Assembly: GCA_964549785.1 (NCBI GenBank)
Contig: CAZJXA010000077.1
Span: 1 to 13,483, forward strand
DNA length: 13,483 nt
Source: JBEIUO01 sp964549785
GTDB lineage: Bacteria; Planctomycetota; Phycisphaerae; Phycisphaerales; UBA1924
Reading direction: 5' to 3'
A model generated the notes under the pieces. The model was given only the letters and a program-made list of their open reading frames with translations. It searched no databases and was not told the DNA's origin. The stretch's first letter is position 1. Each line of letters opens with the position of its first letter. Shown here in pieces: positions 1-6,390 of the stretch. A program made the translations under genes and the position numbers.

Positions 1-1
1 G

Positions 2-433
2 TATGTGTCGCCGGGCGTAGTAGAGGTGGACGAGTTCACTCGGGGCGACGATTTGGCAAAGGCGGCGGGCGCCGACGTGGAGGTGTTCGGGCCGCTCCTC
101 CGGGTGCTGCGGGTGCGGGATCTGGACGAGGCGATCGCGGGCGCGAACGCGACGCGGTTCGGGCTGGCGGCGTCGGTGTTTACGAAGGACGAGGCAGCGG
201 TCCGGGCCTTCGTCGCGACGGTGCGGGCCGGATGCGTGAATGTCAACACCGGGACGGCGGGGGCCAGCAGCAAGTTGCCCTTCGGCGGGTTGGGGCTGTC
301 GGGGAACCACCGACCGGCGGGGGCGTTCAGTCTCGATTACTGCGCATTCCCGGTGGCCGGGATGATCGAAACCGGCGACGGCAAGACAATCAGCCCGGGG
401 ATGGTCTTCGAACCGGCGTGGATCGCGGGCTGA
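2..433 (+). CDS. astD: Aldehyde dehydrogenase C-terminus (succinylglutamate-semialdehyde dehydrogenase-like), cut by window edge
   Basis: The reading frame is already open at the window edge (codon TAT at 2-4), so only the last ~143 residues are present and the true start lies outside. The piece carries the C-terminal aldehyde dehydrogenase signatures EVFGPLLRVLRV, a DEAI..AN.TRFGLAASVFT stretch, and PFGGLGLSGNHRP near the end. The GNHRP version and the tail (DYCAFPVAGM, then a short extension ending MVFEPAW) resemble AstD. AstD oxidises N-succinylglutamate semialdehyde to succinylglutamate with NAD in the arginine succinyltransferase pathway. The catalytic Cys and general-base Glu of the family should lie upstream and cannot be checked. 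No other ast gene is visible, so the substrate is an inference; membership of the ALDH superfamily is secure. It converges on the HU gene. Confidence 0.82.
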   Translation, partial: YVSPGVVEVDEFTRGDDLAKAAGADVEVFGPLLRVLRVRDLDEAIAGANATRFGLAASVFTKDEAAVRAFVATVRAGCVNVNTGTAGASSKLPFGGLGLSGNHRPAGAFSLDYCAFPVAGMIETGDGKTISPGMVFEPAWIAG

Positions 434-520
434 CGCAACGGCGTAACAAAGTGACCGCACCGGGTTTGGATGTCCCGACACGGCCAGTAAGGCCGCTGAC
501 AAGCTGCGGCTGGAGTCGAC

Positions 521-550
521 AAAAAAAGCCGCCCCGGGAAGGGCGGGCTT
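521..550 (-). terminator. Rho-independent terminator of the HU-family gene
   Basis: On the minus strand an AAGCCCGCCC arm pairs with GGGCGGCTT (one bulged base, loop of about 6 nt) and runs straight into seven T residues. It starts 58 bp after the HU stop codon. It lies between two convergent genes. On the plus strand the downstream side is only TTCTTGATT, so termination of the dehydrogenase transcript here would be weaker. Confidence 0.8.
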
Positions 551-607
551 CTTGATTGAATCGGTTGTCCGTGGTGCCCAGCCCAGCGGCCGGACGGGCA
601 GCGCTTT

Positions 608-1012
608 TCAGACCATGGCCTTGAGGTTGGCAAGGGGGCGGATCTTAACGACCTTGCGTGCGGGCTTGGCCTTGACGTCCATCATGGTGCCGGGCGCGAA
701 CGGGTTCGGCTTGGTTGTGGCCTTGGTCGCCGGCTTGCTGATGACGGCGATCTTCATGAGGCCCGGGACCTTGAAGGTACCCATCTTGGAAGAAAGGTCG
801 GCCCCGATGATGGCGGAAAGCGTGTCGAAGACACCGGCGACCTGCTTGCGGGAGAGGCCGTTGTGCTCAGCGATAACGTTGAAGATGTCGCTCTTGCTGC
901 GGACCGAGGCGGCGCCGGATATCTTGGTGGGCTTGGGCCCAGCGGGCGCAGCTTTCATGGACATCGCGGGCTTGCTTGACTTGGGGGCGGGCTTTGATGA
1001 TTTCTTGGCCAT
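608..1012 (-). CDS. HU-family DNA-binding protein with basic Lys/Pro/Ala-rich N-terminal extension
   Basis: The predicted product has 134 residues. The ATG at 1012 is preferred over upstream in-frame codons because GGAG lies 8-12 nt before it and the sequence beyond it does not look like protein. Residues 1-38 are a low-complexity basic tail (MAKKSSKPAPKSSKP...). Residues ~39-134 fit the HU/IHF fold: the helical start SKSDIFNVIAEHNGLSRKQV, a GTFKVPGLMKI strand, the beta-arm tip KPNPFAPG (corresponding to the GRNPQTGE arm with its intercalating Pro), and a closing basic segment ending LKAMV. HU proteins bend and compact DNA as dimers. The extension recalls the histone H1-like tails added to HU in several bacterial groups, and may add sequence-independent DNA contacts. 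It is monocistronic, with a terminator downstream. Confidence 0.88.
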   Translation of the reverse strand: MAKKSSKPAPKSSKPAMSMKAAPAGPKPTKISGAASVRSKSDIFNVIAEHNGLSRKQVAGVFDTLSAIIGADLSSKMGTFKVPGLMKIAVISKPATKATTKPNPFAPGTMMDVKAKPARKVVKIRPLANLKAMV

Positions 1013-1388
1013 ATCAACTTTCTCCAAAGGGTGCGGAAACGCCGTGCAGCGGACTTTTCGCCTGACGTGGCACACTTTGTACCACAGTGGGATTTGTTCC
1101 GCAAGGCCTGTCGGGGCATTCCGGCCCCGAATCTGCGTCATTCTCGGCATGATTTCACAGATTTCTACACAAGTGGCTCAAAAACCTCTGGAAAAACCGA
1201 GTTTTCGCAATTTAGGAAGACATTTGCCGGGTTTTCCACATACTTTCGAGGAAGGGCGCATGAGACGCAGGAGGAAAGGGGCGTGGTCCCGAGATCCCGG
1301 TATGGCGTGCTTTTGTAGTATTTTCCTCTGCACTCTGTGTCAGAACGTCAAGACCACGCGCCTACTTCGTTGAAAAGGAGTGTCGTGT
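1013..1388. other. Divergent intergenic region between HU and propeller/Ig-like genes
   Basis: This stretch is less GC-rich than the flanking genes and has no credible gene; the ORFs across it are low-complexity readings of AT-richer DNA. It should hold both promoters. A weak minus-strand candidate for HU is TTGCGG (1099-1104) and TACAAA (1076-1081) with a 17-nt spacer. A 6-bp hairpin CGGGGC/GCCCCG with loop ATTCCG sits at 1112-1129. On the plus side only the ribosome-binding site AAAGGAG (1374-1380) before the gene at 1389 is convincing. Confidence 0.45.
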
Positions 1389-2762
1389 ATGTCGATCCGC
1401 CGTTTATCCCTCGCCGCCGTGCTCGCTGTGGCAGCCGCCCAAGCCACGGGCATCGAGACCTTCTATGTCGCCTCGAATACGACCAACGAGGTGTATCGCG
1501 TCACCGTGTTCAACTCCGGAATGATGGGAGTCGCGCAGACCATCAGCAACGCGAACATGGTGCGGCCCTACGGAATGGCCATCAACTACCAGGGCGACCT
1601 GCTCGTCAACGGTCGGGGCCCGTGTACCGCCTGCCCGGGCGGAACCCTCACTCGCTATCACCTGACGACCTGCGGCCCCAACGGACCCGATGTCGCTACG
1701 GCCTCGGGCAACGGCCTTGCCAACCCGCACGGTGCCCTCGCCATTGGTGACCTTGCGTACATGGTCGATACCTTCGGTAACCGGATTGTCCGGTACAGCC
1801 TGGCGACCCCGGGGGCCCCCGTATTTGTGGGTGCGGATCCGACCGGGGCGGGCGGCAACGGCGGCCGCAGCCTGATCTTCCACCCCGCCCTCGGCGAAGT
1901 CCTCATGAGCGACTGCTGCTCGCTGGGCGGGATACGTCGCTACGCCATCAACCCCGATGGAAGCCTCACTCCCCGCGGCACCATCACCGGCAACTCCATG
2001 AGCACCCCGCACAGTTTCGCCATAGCCCCCTGGGGAGAACTTTTCGTCGCCAACATCACCGGCAACAGCGTCTCGCGCTTCACGTTCAATGAGAATGGTA
2101 ACGCAGTGCCCTCCGGCCTCATCACCGGCAACGGCCTGAGCGGCCCGGTCTCCGCGGCCTTCCTCGCCAGCGGCGAACTCATGGTCTTGGGCCACATCAA
2201 CGGTGTCATCACCCGGTTCAATTTCGACGCCAACCGCAACGTCATCCCGGTCGGCTCCACCACCCTCCCCACCGGCTGCGGCGAAATGGTCGTAGCCGAT
2301 CGCCCGGCGTCGTTCGCATCCGCCCCCGCCACCAACTCCCTCTGCCCCGCCGACACCCTCTCCCTCACCGTTGTCGGCGGTTCACCTTCCTTCACCTACC
2401 AATGGCAGATCCTTCTTCAGCCCAACACCTGGACCAACCTCACCGACGGCCCGCGCGACCTGTTCGCCCAGGTCTCTGGCTCCACCGCGGGCGTCCTCAC
2501 CCTCACCGGCCTCACCGTCAACGACGCCGGAACCTACCGCTGCATCGTCACCACCACCTGCGGCACCGAAAGCACCAGCCCCTCGCGCGTGCTCCTGTGC
2601 CAGAGCGACGCGGATTGCGATTCCGACAGCGACTCGGACGACATCGCCGCGTTCTTCGGGCTATGGGAGGCCGGCGAAAACGCGGCCGATGTGGACGGCG
2701 ACGGGGATACAGATTCGGACGACGTGATCGTGTTCTTCAGTGCCTTTGAGTCGGGATGCTGA
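1389..2762 (+). CDS. Secreted beta-propeller-like / Ig-like / dockerin-like surface protein
   Basis: The 457-aa product starts at the ATG 8 nt after AAAGGAG; an upstream GTG at 1380 overlaps that site and is less likely. Residues 1-20 form a Sec signal peptide (MSIRRLSLAAVLAVAAAQAT). Residues ~24-300 contain repeated propeller-like blades of the NHL/SMP-30 type, for example PYGMAINYQGDLLVNG, NPHGALAIGDLAYMVDTFGNR and PHSFAIAPWGELFVANITGN. Residues ~307-404 form an Ig-like domain with the typical DAGTYRC motif (379-385) and paired cysteines. Residues ~405-457 carry two dockerin/EF-hand-like loops (around 409-418 and DVDGDGDTDSDD at 434-445) and end in Gly-Cys. Such tails are common on exported planctomycete proteins. 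The protein is probably extracellular; the ligand is unknown. It is convergent with metK. Confidence 0.85.
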   Translation: MSIRRLSLAAVLAVAAAQATGIETFYVASNTTNEVYRVTVFNSGMMGVAQTISNANMVRPYGMAINYQGDLLVNGRGPCTACPGGTLTRYHLTTCGPNGPDVATASGNGLANPHGALAIGDLAYMVDTFGNRIVRYSLATPGAPVFVGADPTGAGGNGGRSLIFHPALGEVLMSDCCSLGGIRRYAINPDGSLTPRGTITGNSMSTPHSFAIAPWGELFVANITGNSVSRFTFNENGNAVPSGLITGNGLSGPVSAAFLASGELMVLGHINGVITRFNFDANRNVIPVGSTTLPTGCGEMVVADRPASFASAPATNSLCPADTLSLTVVGGSPSFTYQWQILLQPNTWTNLTDGPRDLFAQVSGSTAGVLTLTGLTVNDAGTYRCIVTTTCGTESTSPSRVLLCQSDADCDSDSDSDDIAAFFGLWEAGENAADVDGDGDTDSDDVIVFFSAFESGC

Positions 2763-2935
2763 ACATCCGGCCGCGGATATCCGCCCCGTCCAGTGCGGCC
2801 TCGTGAAGGGAGCGCTCTGTTCCTCGGTCTTTGCGGCGGCTGCGACCGCGCGCGGATCGGTTCATCGCGGGAACGAGAACACCGACGGACGAAATCTCCG
2901 TCGCCGCTCTCCGCCATTTTCCGCGCCGCGATTCC
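2763..2935. other. Convergent intergenic region with candidate terminator hairpin
   Basis: This short gap lies between the secreted-protein gene and metK. A 7-bp hairpin CGACGGA/TCCGTCG with a 7-nt loop lies at 2883-2903, and a perfect 12-bp palindrome (GCGGATATCCGC) at 2773-2784. Neither is followed by a T-run, so if they end transcription they are not classic intrinsic terminators. No gene is seen. Confidence 0.3.
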
Positions 2936-4132
2936 CTACACCATCTTCTTCAGGGCATCGGCCTTGTCCGTCTTCTCCCACGTGAAGAATTCGTGCTTCG
3001 GCCCCCGGCTCTCCCGCTTCACGCGGTCGTAGTACTGGCCTTCCGCCGGCTGTCGGCCGAAGTGCCCGTGCCGCGCGGTGGCCGAATAGATCGGCTTGCG
3101 CAACTGCAACGCCTCGATGATGCCGCGGGGCGTCAACTTGAACAGCTCCCGAACCGCGTTGGAAATCTTGGCCTCGTCCACCTTGTTCGTGCCGAACGTC
3201 TCGACGAACACGCTGGTGGGTTCGGCCACGCCGATGGCGTATGACAACTGGATCTCGCACCGATCCGCCAAGCCCCCGGCCACGATGTTCTTGGCGATGT
3301 AGCGAGCCATGTACGCCGCCGAGCGATCAACCTTCGTGGGGTCCTTCCCGCTGAAGGCGCCCCCGCCGTGGCGGCCCATGCCGCCGTAGGTGTCCACGAT
3401 GATCTTGCGACCGGTGAGCCCCGAGTCGCCGTGCGGCCCACCGATCTCGAATCGCCCGGTGGGGTTCACGTGGATGGTGATGCCAGGGTTCCACCAGTTG
3501 CCCAAGATGGGCTTGAGAACGTGCTCGGTGATCTGCTTCTTGAGTTCGCCCTGGCGTTCGTTCCACGTCGGGTCGTGCTGCGTCGAGAGGACAACTGTGT
3601 CCACGCGCACGGCCTTGCCGTTGTCATACTCCACCGTCACCTGGCTCTTGGCGTCCGGACGCAGGCCCGAGACCGTGTTCTCCCGTCGCACGTGGGCCTG
3701 CTGTTCCACCAGCCGGTGGGCCAGTTGGATGGGCAGCGGCATCAACTCGGGCGTCTCGTTGCAGGCATACCCGAACATCATCCCTTGGTCGCCCGCGCCC
3801 TCGCGGTCGACGCCCATGGCGATATCGCCCGATTGCTTGTTGAGGGCCACCATCACACCGCACGAATCGGCGTCGAAACGCATGTCGCCCGACGTGTACC
3901 CGATCTCGCGGACCGTCTCCCGCACCAAGTCCGGGATGTTCACATAGGTCTGCGTCGTCACCTCACCGGCCACCACCACCAGCCCCGTGCAGACCAGTGT
4001 CTCGCAGGCCACGCGGCTGAACGGATCATCCGCGATCATCGCATCGAGGATGGCGTCGGAGATCTGATCGGCCACCTTGTCGGGGTGCCCCATCGAGACG
4101 GATTCGGAAGTGAACAGATTGGTACGCGACAT
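2936..4132 (-). CDS. metK: S-adenosylmethionine synthetase (methionine adenosyltransferase)
   Basis: The 398-aa cytoplasmic enzyme makes S-adenosylmethionine from methionine and ATP, releasing phosphate and diphosphate. The ATP-binding signature GHPDK is at residues 15-19, the hexapeptide GAGDQG at 112-117, and the glycine-rich nonapeptide GGGAFSGKD at 256-264. GDSGLTGRKIIVDTYGG precedes the latter as in all bacterial MetK proteins. Length is slightly above the ~384 aa of the E. coli enzyme and covers the full family, and no catalytic motif is missing. The ATG is supported by GAGGAG about 10 nt upstream (4143-4148 on the plus strand). It stands alone, divergent from the gene at 4350 and convergent with the gene at 1389. 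The usual partner ahcY is not within the window. Confidence 0.97.
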   Translation of the reverse strand: MSRTNLFTSESVSMGHPDKVADQISDAILDAMIADDPFSRVACETLVCTGLVVVAGEVTTQTYVNIPDLVRETVREIGYTSGDMRFDADSCGVMVALNKQSGDIAMGVDREGAGDQGMMFGYACNETPELMPLPIQLAHRLVEQQAHVRRENTVSGLRPDAKSQVTVEYDNGKAVRVDTVVLSTQHDPTWNERQGELKKQITEHVLKPILGNWWNPGITIHVNPTGRFEIGGPHGDSGLTGRKIIVDTYGGMGRHGGGAFSGKDPTKVDRSAAYMARYIAKNIVAGGLADRCEIQLSYAIGVAEPTSVFVETFGTNKVDEAKISNAVRELFKLTPRGIIEALQLRKPIYSATARHGHFGRQPAEGQYYDRVKRESRGPKHEFFTWEKTDKADALKKMV

Positions 4133-4349
4133 ACAGCGAGCGCTCCTCGTTCAGGGTCTTTGGCAGGCCACAATTGGCCAATCCGTCAAGCCCGCTAGGG
4201 CGGCGGGGCCGGGATAGTAGTTGCAGCCCGACGGCAAGCCGGAAAAAGCGCCTATTTCCCTCGAAATTCTGGCGGGGCGCGCCGGCGGCTTGATCGAACG
4301 TCTTTCTCTCCCGGTGAATCAGCCGTCCGGCTAGAGGAGAAACACCGCG
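4133..4349. promoter_or_regulatory. Divergent promoter region between metK and the 153-aa gene; possibly structured metK leader
   Basis: The 217-bp region must hold both promoters, but no clear -35/-10 pair stands out on either strand. In the metK direction, a CCGTC...GACGG pair encloses a GC-rich segment that contains a small CCGC/GCGG hairpin with loop CCTA (roughly 4185-4235), so the leader may fold. I looked for SAM-I, SAM-II and SAH riboswitch cores and could not recognise one. Toward the plus strand, AGAGGAGA (4333-4340) is the ribosome-binding site for the gene at 4350. Confidence 0.35.
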
Positions 4350-4811
4350 ATGCCCCTTCTGAATGAAGTCCTGGAGTTGCCGCCCCACGCGGCGGCGACC
4401 TTCGTCGGGGGCCGAGCCCGGAAGGTGGTGCTGGCGGGCGACCGAGAACTGTACAAATTCTCGTCGTTCCCGATGCAATCGGCGAAAGGCGTCATTACCC
4501 CGTGGTGGGCGTCGGTCGAACCGCTCGATGTGGGCGACCCCGGCCTGTCAGGCCTGTTGGAGCGTTCCGGCCGCGCGAGTGTCGATCCCAAGGACTTTGC
4601 CCGGGCCCGGTCCGCAGTTTCCAACGATTGGAACGATCTCGAGAACCTCATCCGGGCCGTCCTGACGCAGTCGGTCTGGTGCTGGATCGGCGAATGTGCC
4701 CACCAGCGAATGGATAACACCAGGCCCGACATGGGGAACGTCGTCTATATCGGTGGGGCGTGGCAGATCTATCTCCCCAACCTTACCGTCAATCACATCC
4801 GCGTGGCCTGA
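4350..4811 (+). CDS. Uncharacterised 153-aa protein
   Basis: The gene has a good start: AGAGGAGA lies 9-16 nt upstream of the ATG. The predicted protein is soluble, with no signal peptide or membrane segment. Visible elements are an early GGRARKVVLAGDRELYKFSSF block, then GVITPWWASV, a charged middle, a helical stretch with WNDLENLIRAVLTQSVWCW, and a C-terminal GGAWQIYLPNL. I do not recognise the family. The order LYKF ... WW ... GG.xQ(I/V)Y(L/V)P is loosely like small ADP-ribosyltransferase-like or toxin-type domains, but that is a faint resemblance from memory and not an assignment. It is divergent from metK. A 6-bp hairpin (4816-4835) follows the stop, without a T-run. No partner gene follows it; the next sequence downstream is a pseudogene remnant. 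Confidence 0.65.
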   Translation: MPLLNEVLELPPHAAATFVGGRARKVVLAGDRELYKFSSFPMQSAKGVITPWWASVEPLDVGDPGLSGLLERSGRASVDPKDFARARSAVSNDWNDLENLIRAVLTQSVWCWIGECAHQRMDNTRPDMGNVVYIGGAWQIYLPNLTVNHIRVA

Positions 4812-4964
4812 CAAGGAGGCCCGGCGCGAGGCCTCAGCACGGACCCCCGTTTCCGCAGGGGCGAACGGTCGGCATTCCGGCCGCGCCCCGCGCATCACAG
4901 GGAATGCGCCCGAAGCGGGCGACGCGCAGCACGCCACCGGGTCGGGATTTCGGATCCCGCCTCC
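4812..4964. other. GC-rich non-coding stretch with clustered hairpins
   Basis: No gene is supported here. Several perfect short inverted repeats follow one another: GAGGCC/GGCCTC (4816-4835), GCGCAT/ATGCGC (4890-4909), CGCCCG/CGGGCG (4907-4921, overlapping the previous one) and CGGGAT/ATCCCG (4943-4959). None is followed by a T-run. They may help end transcription of the 153-aa gene or mark the boundary of the duplicated fragment next to them. Confidence 0.35.
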
Positions 4965-5322
4965 GAAGAACTTGATGATGTGGTCCGAATCGGGGTCGCG
5001 GTCGGCACCGCTTTCGCCCGCTTGCCATTCCGCGAAGAACCCAGCGACGCCGTCGGGGTCAAAGTCGCCAACATGGTCGAAGTCGGCACCGTAGCCGGCG
5101 GGAACGAACCCGGCGAAGCCGGTGGCGAGGTGATGGACGGTGATGGTTGTGCCCGCAGTGTTGTATGGGTCGGGTCGGAAAACCGACGGTGGGCGGTTCA
5201 ACGTCCACGATGCTCGGCGCTGGAAACACATAAATCTGGAGCCCGATCAGGGCGTAGGTCCGGTCGAATCGGCCCACTCTGGTGCTGTTTACCCCCACCG
5301 CACGAGCATTGCCGGGATCCCC
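4965..5322 (-). pseudogene. Decayed copy of the C-terminus of the multidomain protein encoded at 9067-12252
   Basis: On the minus strand this matches about the last 120 residues of the 1061-aa protein, at both protein and DNA level. Examples are DPYNTAGTTITVHHLATGF against DPHNTAGTTITVRNLATGF, and GFFAEWQAGESGAD against GFFAAWDAGESGAD. The N-terminal third is in another frame: an A-run of four at 5179-5182 matches three in the intact gene, giving a one-base frameshift. A stop (5347-5349) lies just upstream in that first frame. The second calcium-binding-like loop has lost four residues, the Cys before the first loop is Tyr, and the terminal Cys is gone. No start, signal peptide or upstream domain is present. 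The similarity ends near 5322, or fades into unalignable sequence. It is in the same orientation as the intact gene. Confidence 0.8.
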
Positions 5323-5574
5323 ACGGCAAGCGGCGTCGGCCATTGGCTAAGTCCAAACGGATAGCCAACTCTGTCCCAGGAACACCAGCGCGGCCGACGC
5401 AAATGAGTCGTTATTACCGGTCTCTCCGGCGTCCTCCGAATCAGTCCGAATCGGCATCGCAGTCAGCAGTTGCTATCGGACGCTCCGTAGTAGCTCAGAA
5501 CCGCGTTATAGGGCTCATATAACGCTTTCTTGGATCGAGATGAGCAAAAAACCCTACGAGCCGCACATTTTCTG
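5323..5574. other. Intergenic region upstream of the PEP-CTERM-like gene
   Basis: No intact gene is seen. The minus-strand frame contains fragments with a secreted-protein flavour just upstream of the pseudogene match, broken by stops, so the dead gene may once have extended further. The part from about 5490 is AT-richer and leads into the promoter at 5575. Confidence 0.3.
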
Positions 5575-5603
5575 TTGACGACTTGAGCCTCATCTACTAA
5601 GAT
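5575..5603 (+). promoter_or_regulatory. Candidate sigma-70-type promoter of the PEP-CTERM-like gene
   Basis: TTGACG (5575-5580) and TAAGAT (5598-5603) are separated by exactly 17 nt in a locally AT-rich stretch, 50 bp before the ATG. The -35 box matches 5 of 6 consensus bases and the -10 box 4 of 6. Transcription would start near 5610, giving a ~43-nt leader. Confidence 0.5.
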
Positions 5604-5624
5604 TATTTCGGAGATATTTTTTAC

Positions 5625-5646
5625 GTCCCGAAAGGGACAAGGAGAG
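5625..5646 (+). promoter_or_regulatory. Leader hairpin with GAAA tetraloop directly before the ribosome-binding site
   Basis: GTCCC (5625-5629), loop GAAA (5630-5633) and GGGAC (5634-5638) form a GNRA-capped hairpin that ends one to two bases before AAGGAGAG (5639-5646). The ATG follows at 5653. Such a hairpin could protect the mRNA 5' region or affect ribosome access; this is an inference from position. Confidence 0.45.
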
Positions 5647-5652
5647 AGCAAG

Positions 5653-6315
5653 ATGAAGGCTTTGTTGAGCAGCTTTGCTGTCGCCGCAGTTGCGTGCGCA
5701 GCTTCCGGTGCGATTATCACACCGGGTACGTACCATCTGGCGAACCATCCTGGTGGTAGCGCCCTTCCACCCGCATACGGCCTCCGTCTGGATGAGCTGT
5801 ATAACGCGACTGGAAATCACGACATCTACACCTTTGATTTCAGCGCGCTCGCCAGTGACGTGCGGATGACGGTGTCGGCGACGACCATCCGAATCTTCGG
5901 GCAGTCGTTCGGCGGTCGTGACATCGGCAGCGGCTACGCCAATGACATCGATCGTGGCATCTACACGTTCGATTTCATCTACTCGGTCGGCGTCCAGAAC
6001 GCTCCCGGCGACGACGACATCATGGTCATCGCCAACCACCAGAACTTCGGCACGATCACGACGCCTCGCGGCCACACGATCGCTCTGGAGGATCAGTCCG
6101 ATGGCAACTACAGCTTCCGTTTGGGTGACGAGAACAACGACTTGGGTCACCGCGGCTTCAGCGGGATCTCCGGTTGGGGCTGGATGAACCACGGCGGCGA
6201 CGCCCACGTGTACGCCAGCGACTGGCTCTTCACGGTGGACAGCGTCGTGCCCGCGCCGTCTAGCCTCGCCGCGGTAGCGTTTGGCGCCCTCGCGATGGCT
6301 CGCCGCCGCCGCTGA
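5653..6315 (+). CDS. Secreted protein with PEP-CTERM-like sorting tail
   Basis: The 220-aa product begins with a clear Sec signal peptide (MKALLSSFAVAAVACAASGA) and ends in a PEP-CTERM-like tail: VPAPSS, a hydrophobic run (LAAVAFGALAMA), and RRRR at the terminus (~199-220). In the known system the tail is cut by an exosortase and the protein is anchored or released at the envelope. The mature part (~20-195) has no recognised domain but is rich in beta-type sequence with repeated FDF/TFDF elements (IYTFDFSALAS, IYTFDFIYSVG), suggesting a single beta-sandwich domain. The ATG is supported by AAGGAGAG 7 nt upstream. It has its own promoter and terminator, so it is monocistronic. Its function is unknown. 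Confidence 0.85.
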   Translation: MKALLSSFAVAAVACAASGAIITPGTYHLANHPGGSALPPAYGLRLDELYNATGNHDIYTFDFSALASDVRMTVSATTIRIFGQSFGGRDIGSGYANDIDRGIYTFDFIYSVGVQNAPGDDDIMVIANHQNFGTITTPRGHTIALEDQSDGNYSFRLGDENNDLGHRGFSGISGWGWMNHGGDAHVYASDWLFTVDSVVPAPSSLAAVAFGALAMARRRR

Positions 6316-6337
6316 GTTCGCTCGTTGATCCTCAAAT

Positions 6338-6390
6338 CAAGCGGCCCTCTGGCTTCCCGAGTTTGGGGAACCAGAGGGCCGCTTGTATTT
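6338..6390 (+). terminator. Strong hairpin terminator after the PEP-CTERM-like gene
   Basis: A perfect 15-bp stem, CAAGCGGCCCTCTGG (6338-6352) with CCAGAGGGCCGCTTG (6371-6385), is extended by TTCCC/GGGAA with one bulge and a 7-nt loop. It starts 23 bp after the stop codon. The following bases (TATTTCTC) are only moderately T-rich. The long stem makes termination likely. Confidence 0.75.

Noticed and set aside
552..1373. 273-aa plus-strand open frame across the HU gene
   Set aside because: It is an antisense reading of the HU gene and its promoter region, starting inside the sequence just after the terminator.
1404..2195. Long minus-strand open frame opposite the secreted propeller/Ig-like gene
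   Set aside because: It has no signal or domain and its composition is that of an antisense reading of a GC-rich gene; the plus-strand frame has a start site, signal peptide and domains.
3368..4198. 276-aa plus-strand open frame opposite metK
   Set aside because: It is a mirror of metK, which has all family motifs on the other strand.
4133..4349. Canonical SAM-I, SAM-II or SAH riboswitch upstream of metK
   Set aside because: None of the conserved core sequences of those classes can be found in the region.
4548..5231. A 227-aa minus-strand open frame as a real gene
   Set aside because: Only its first part (4965-5185) has homology, to the tail of another protein; it then runs into unrelated sequence and overlaps the 153-aa gene on the other strand.
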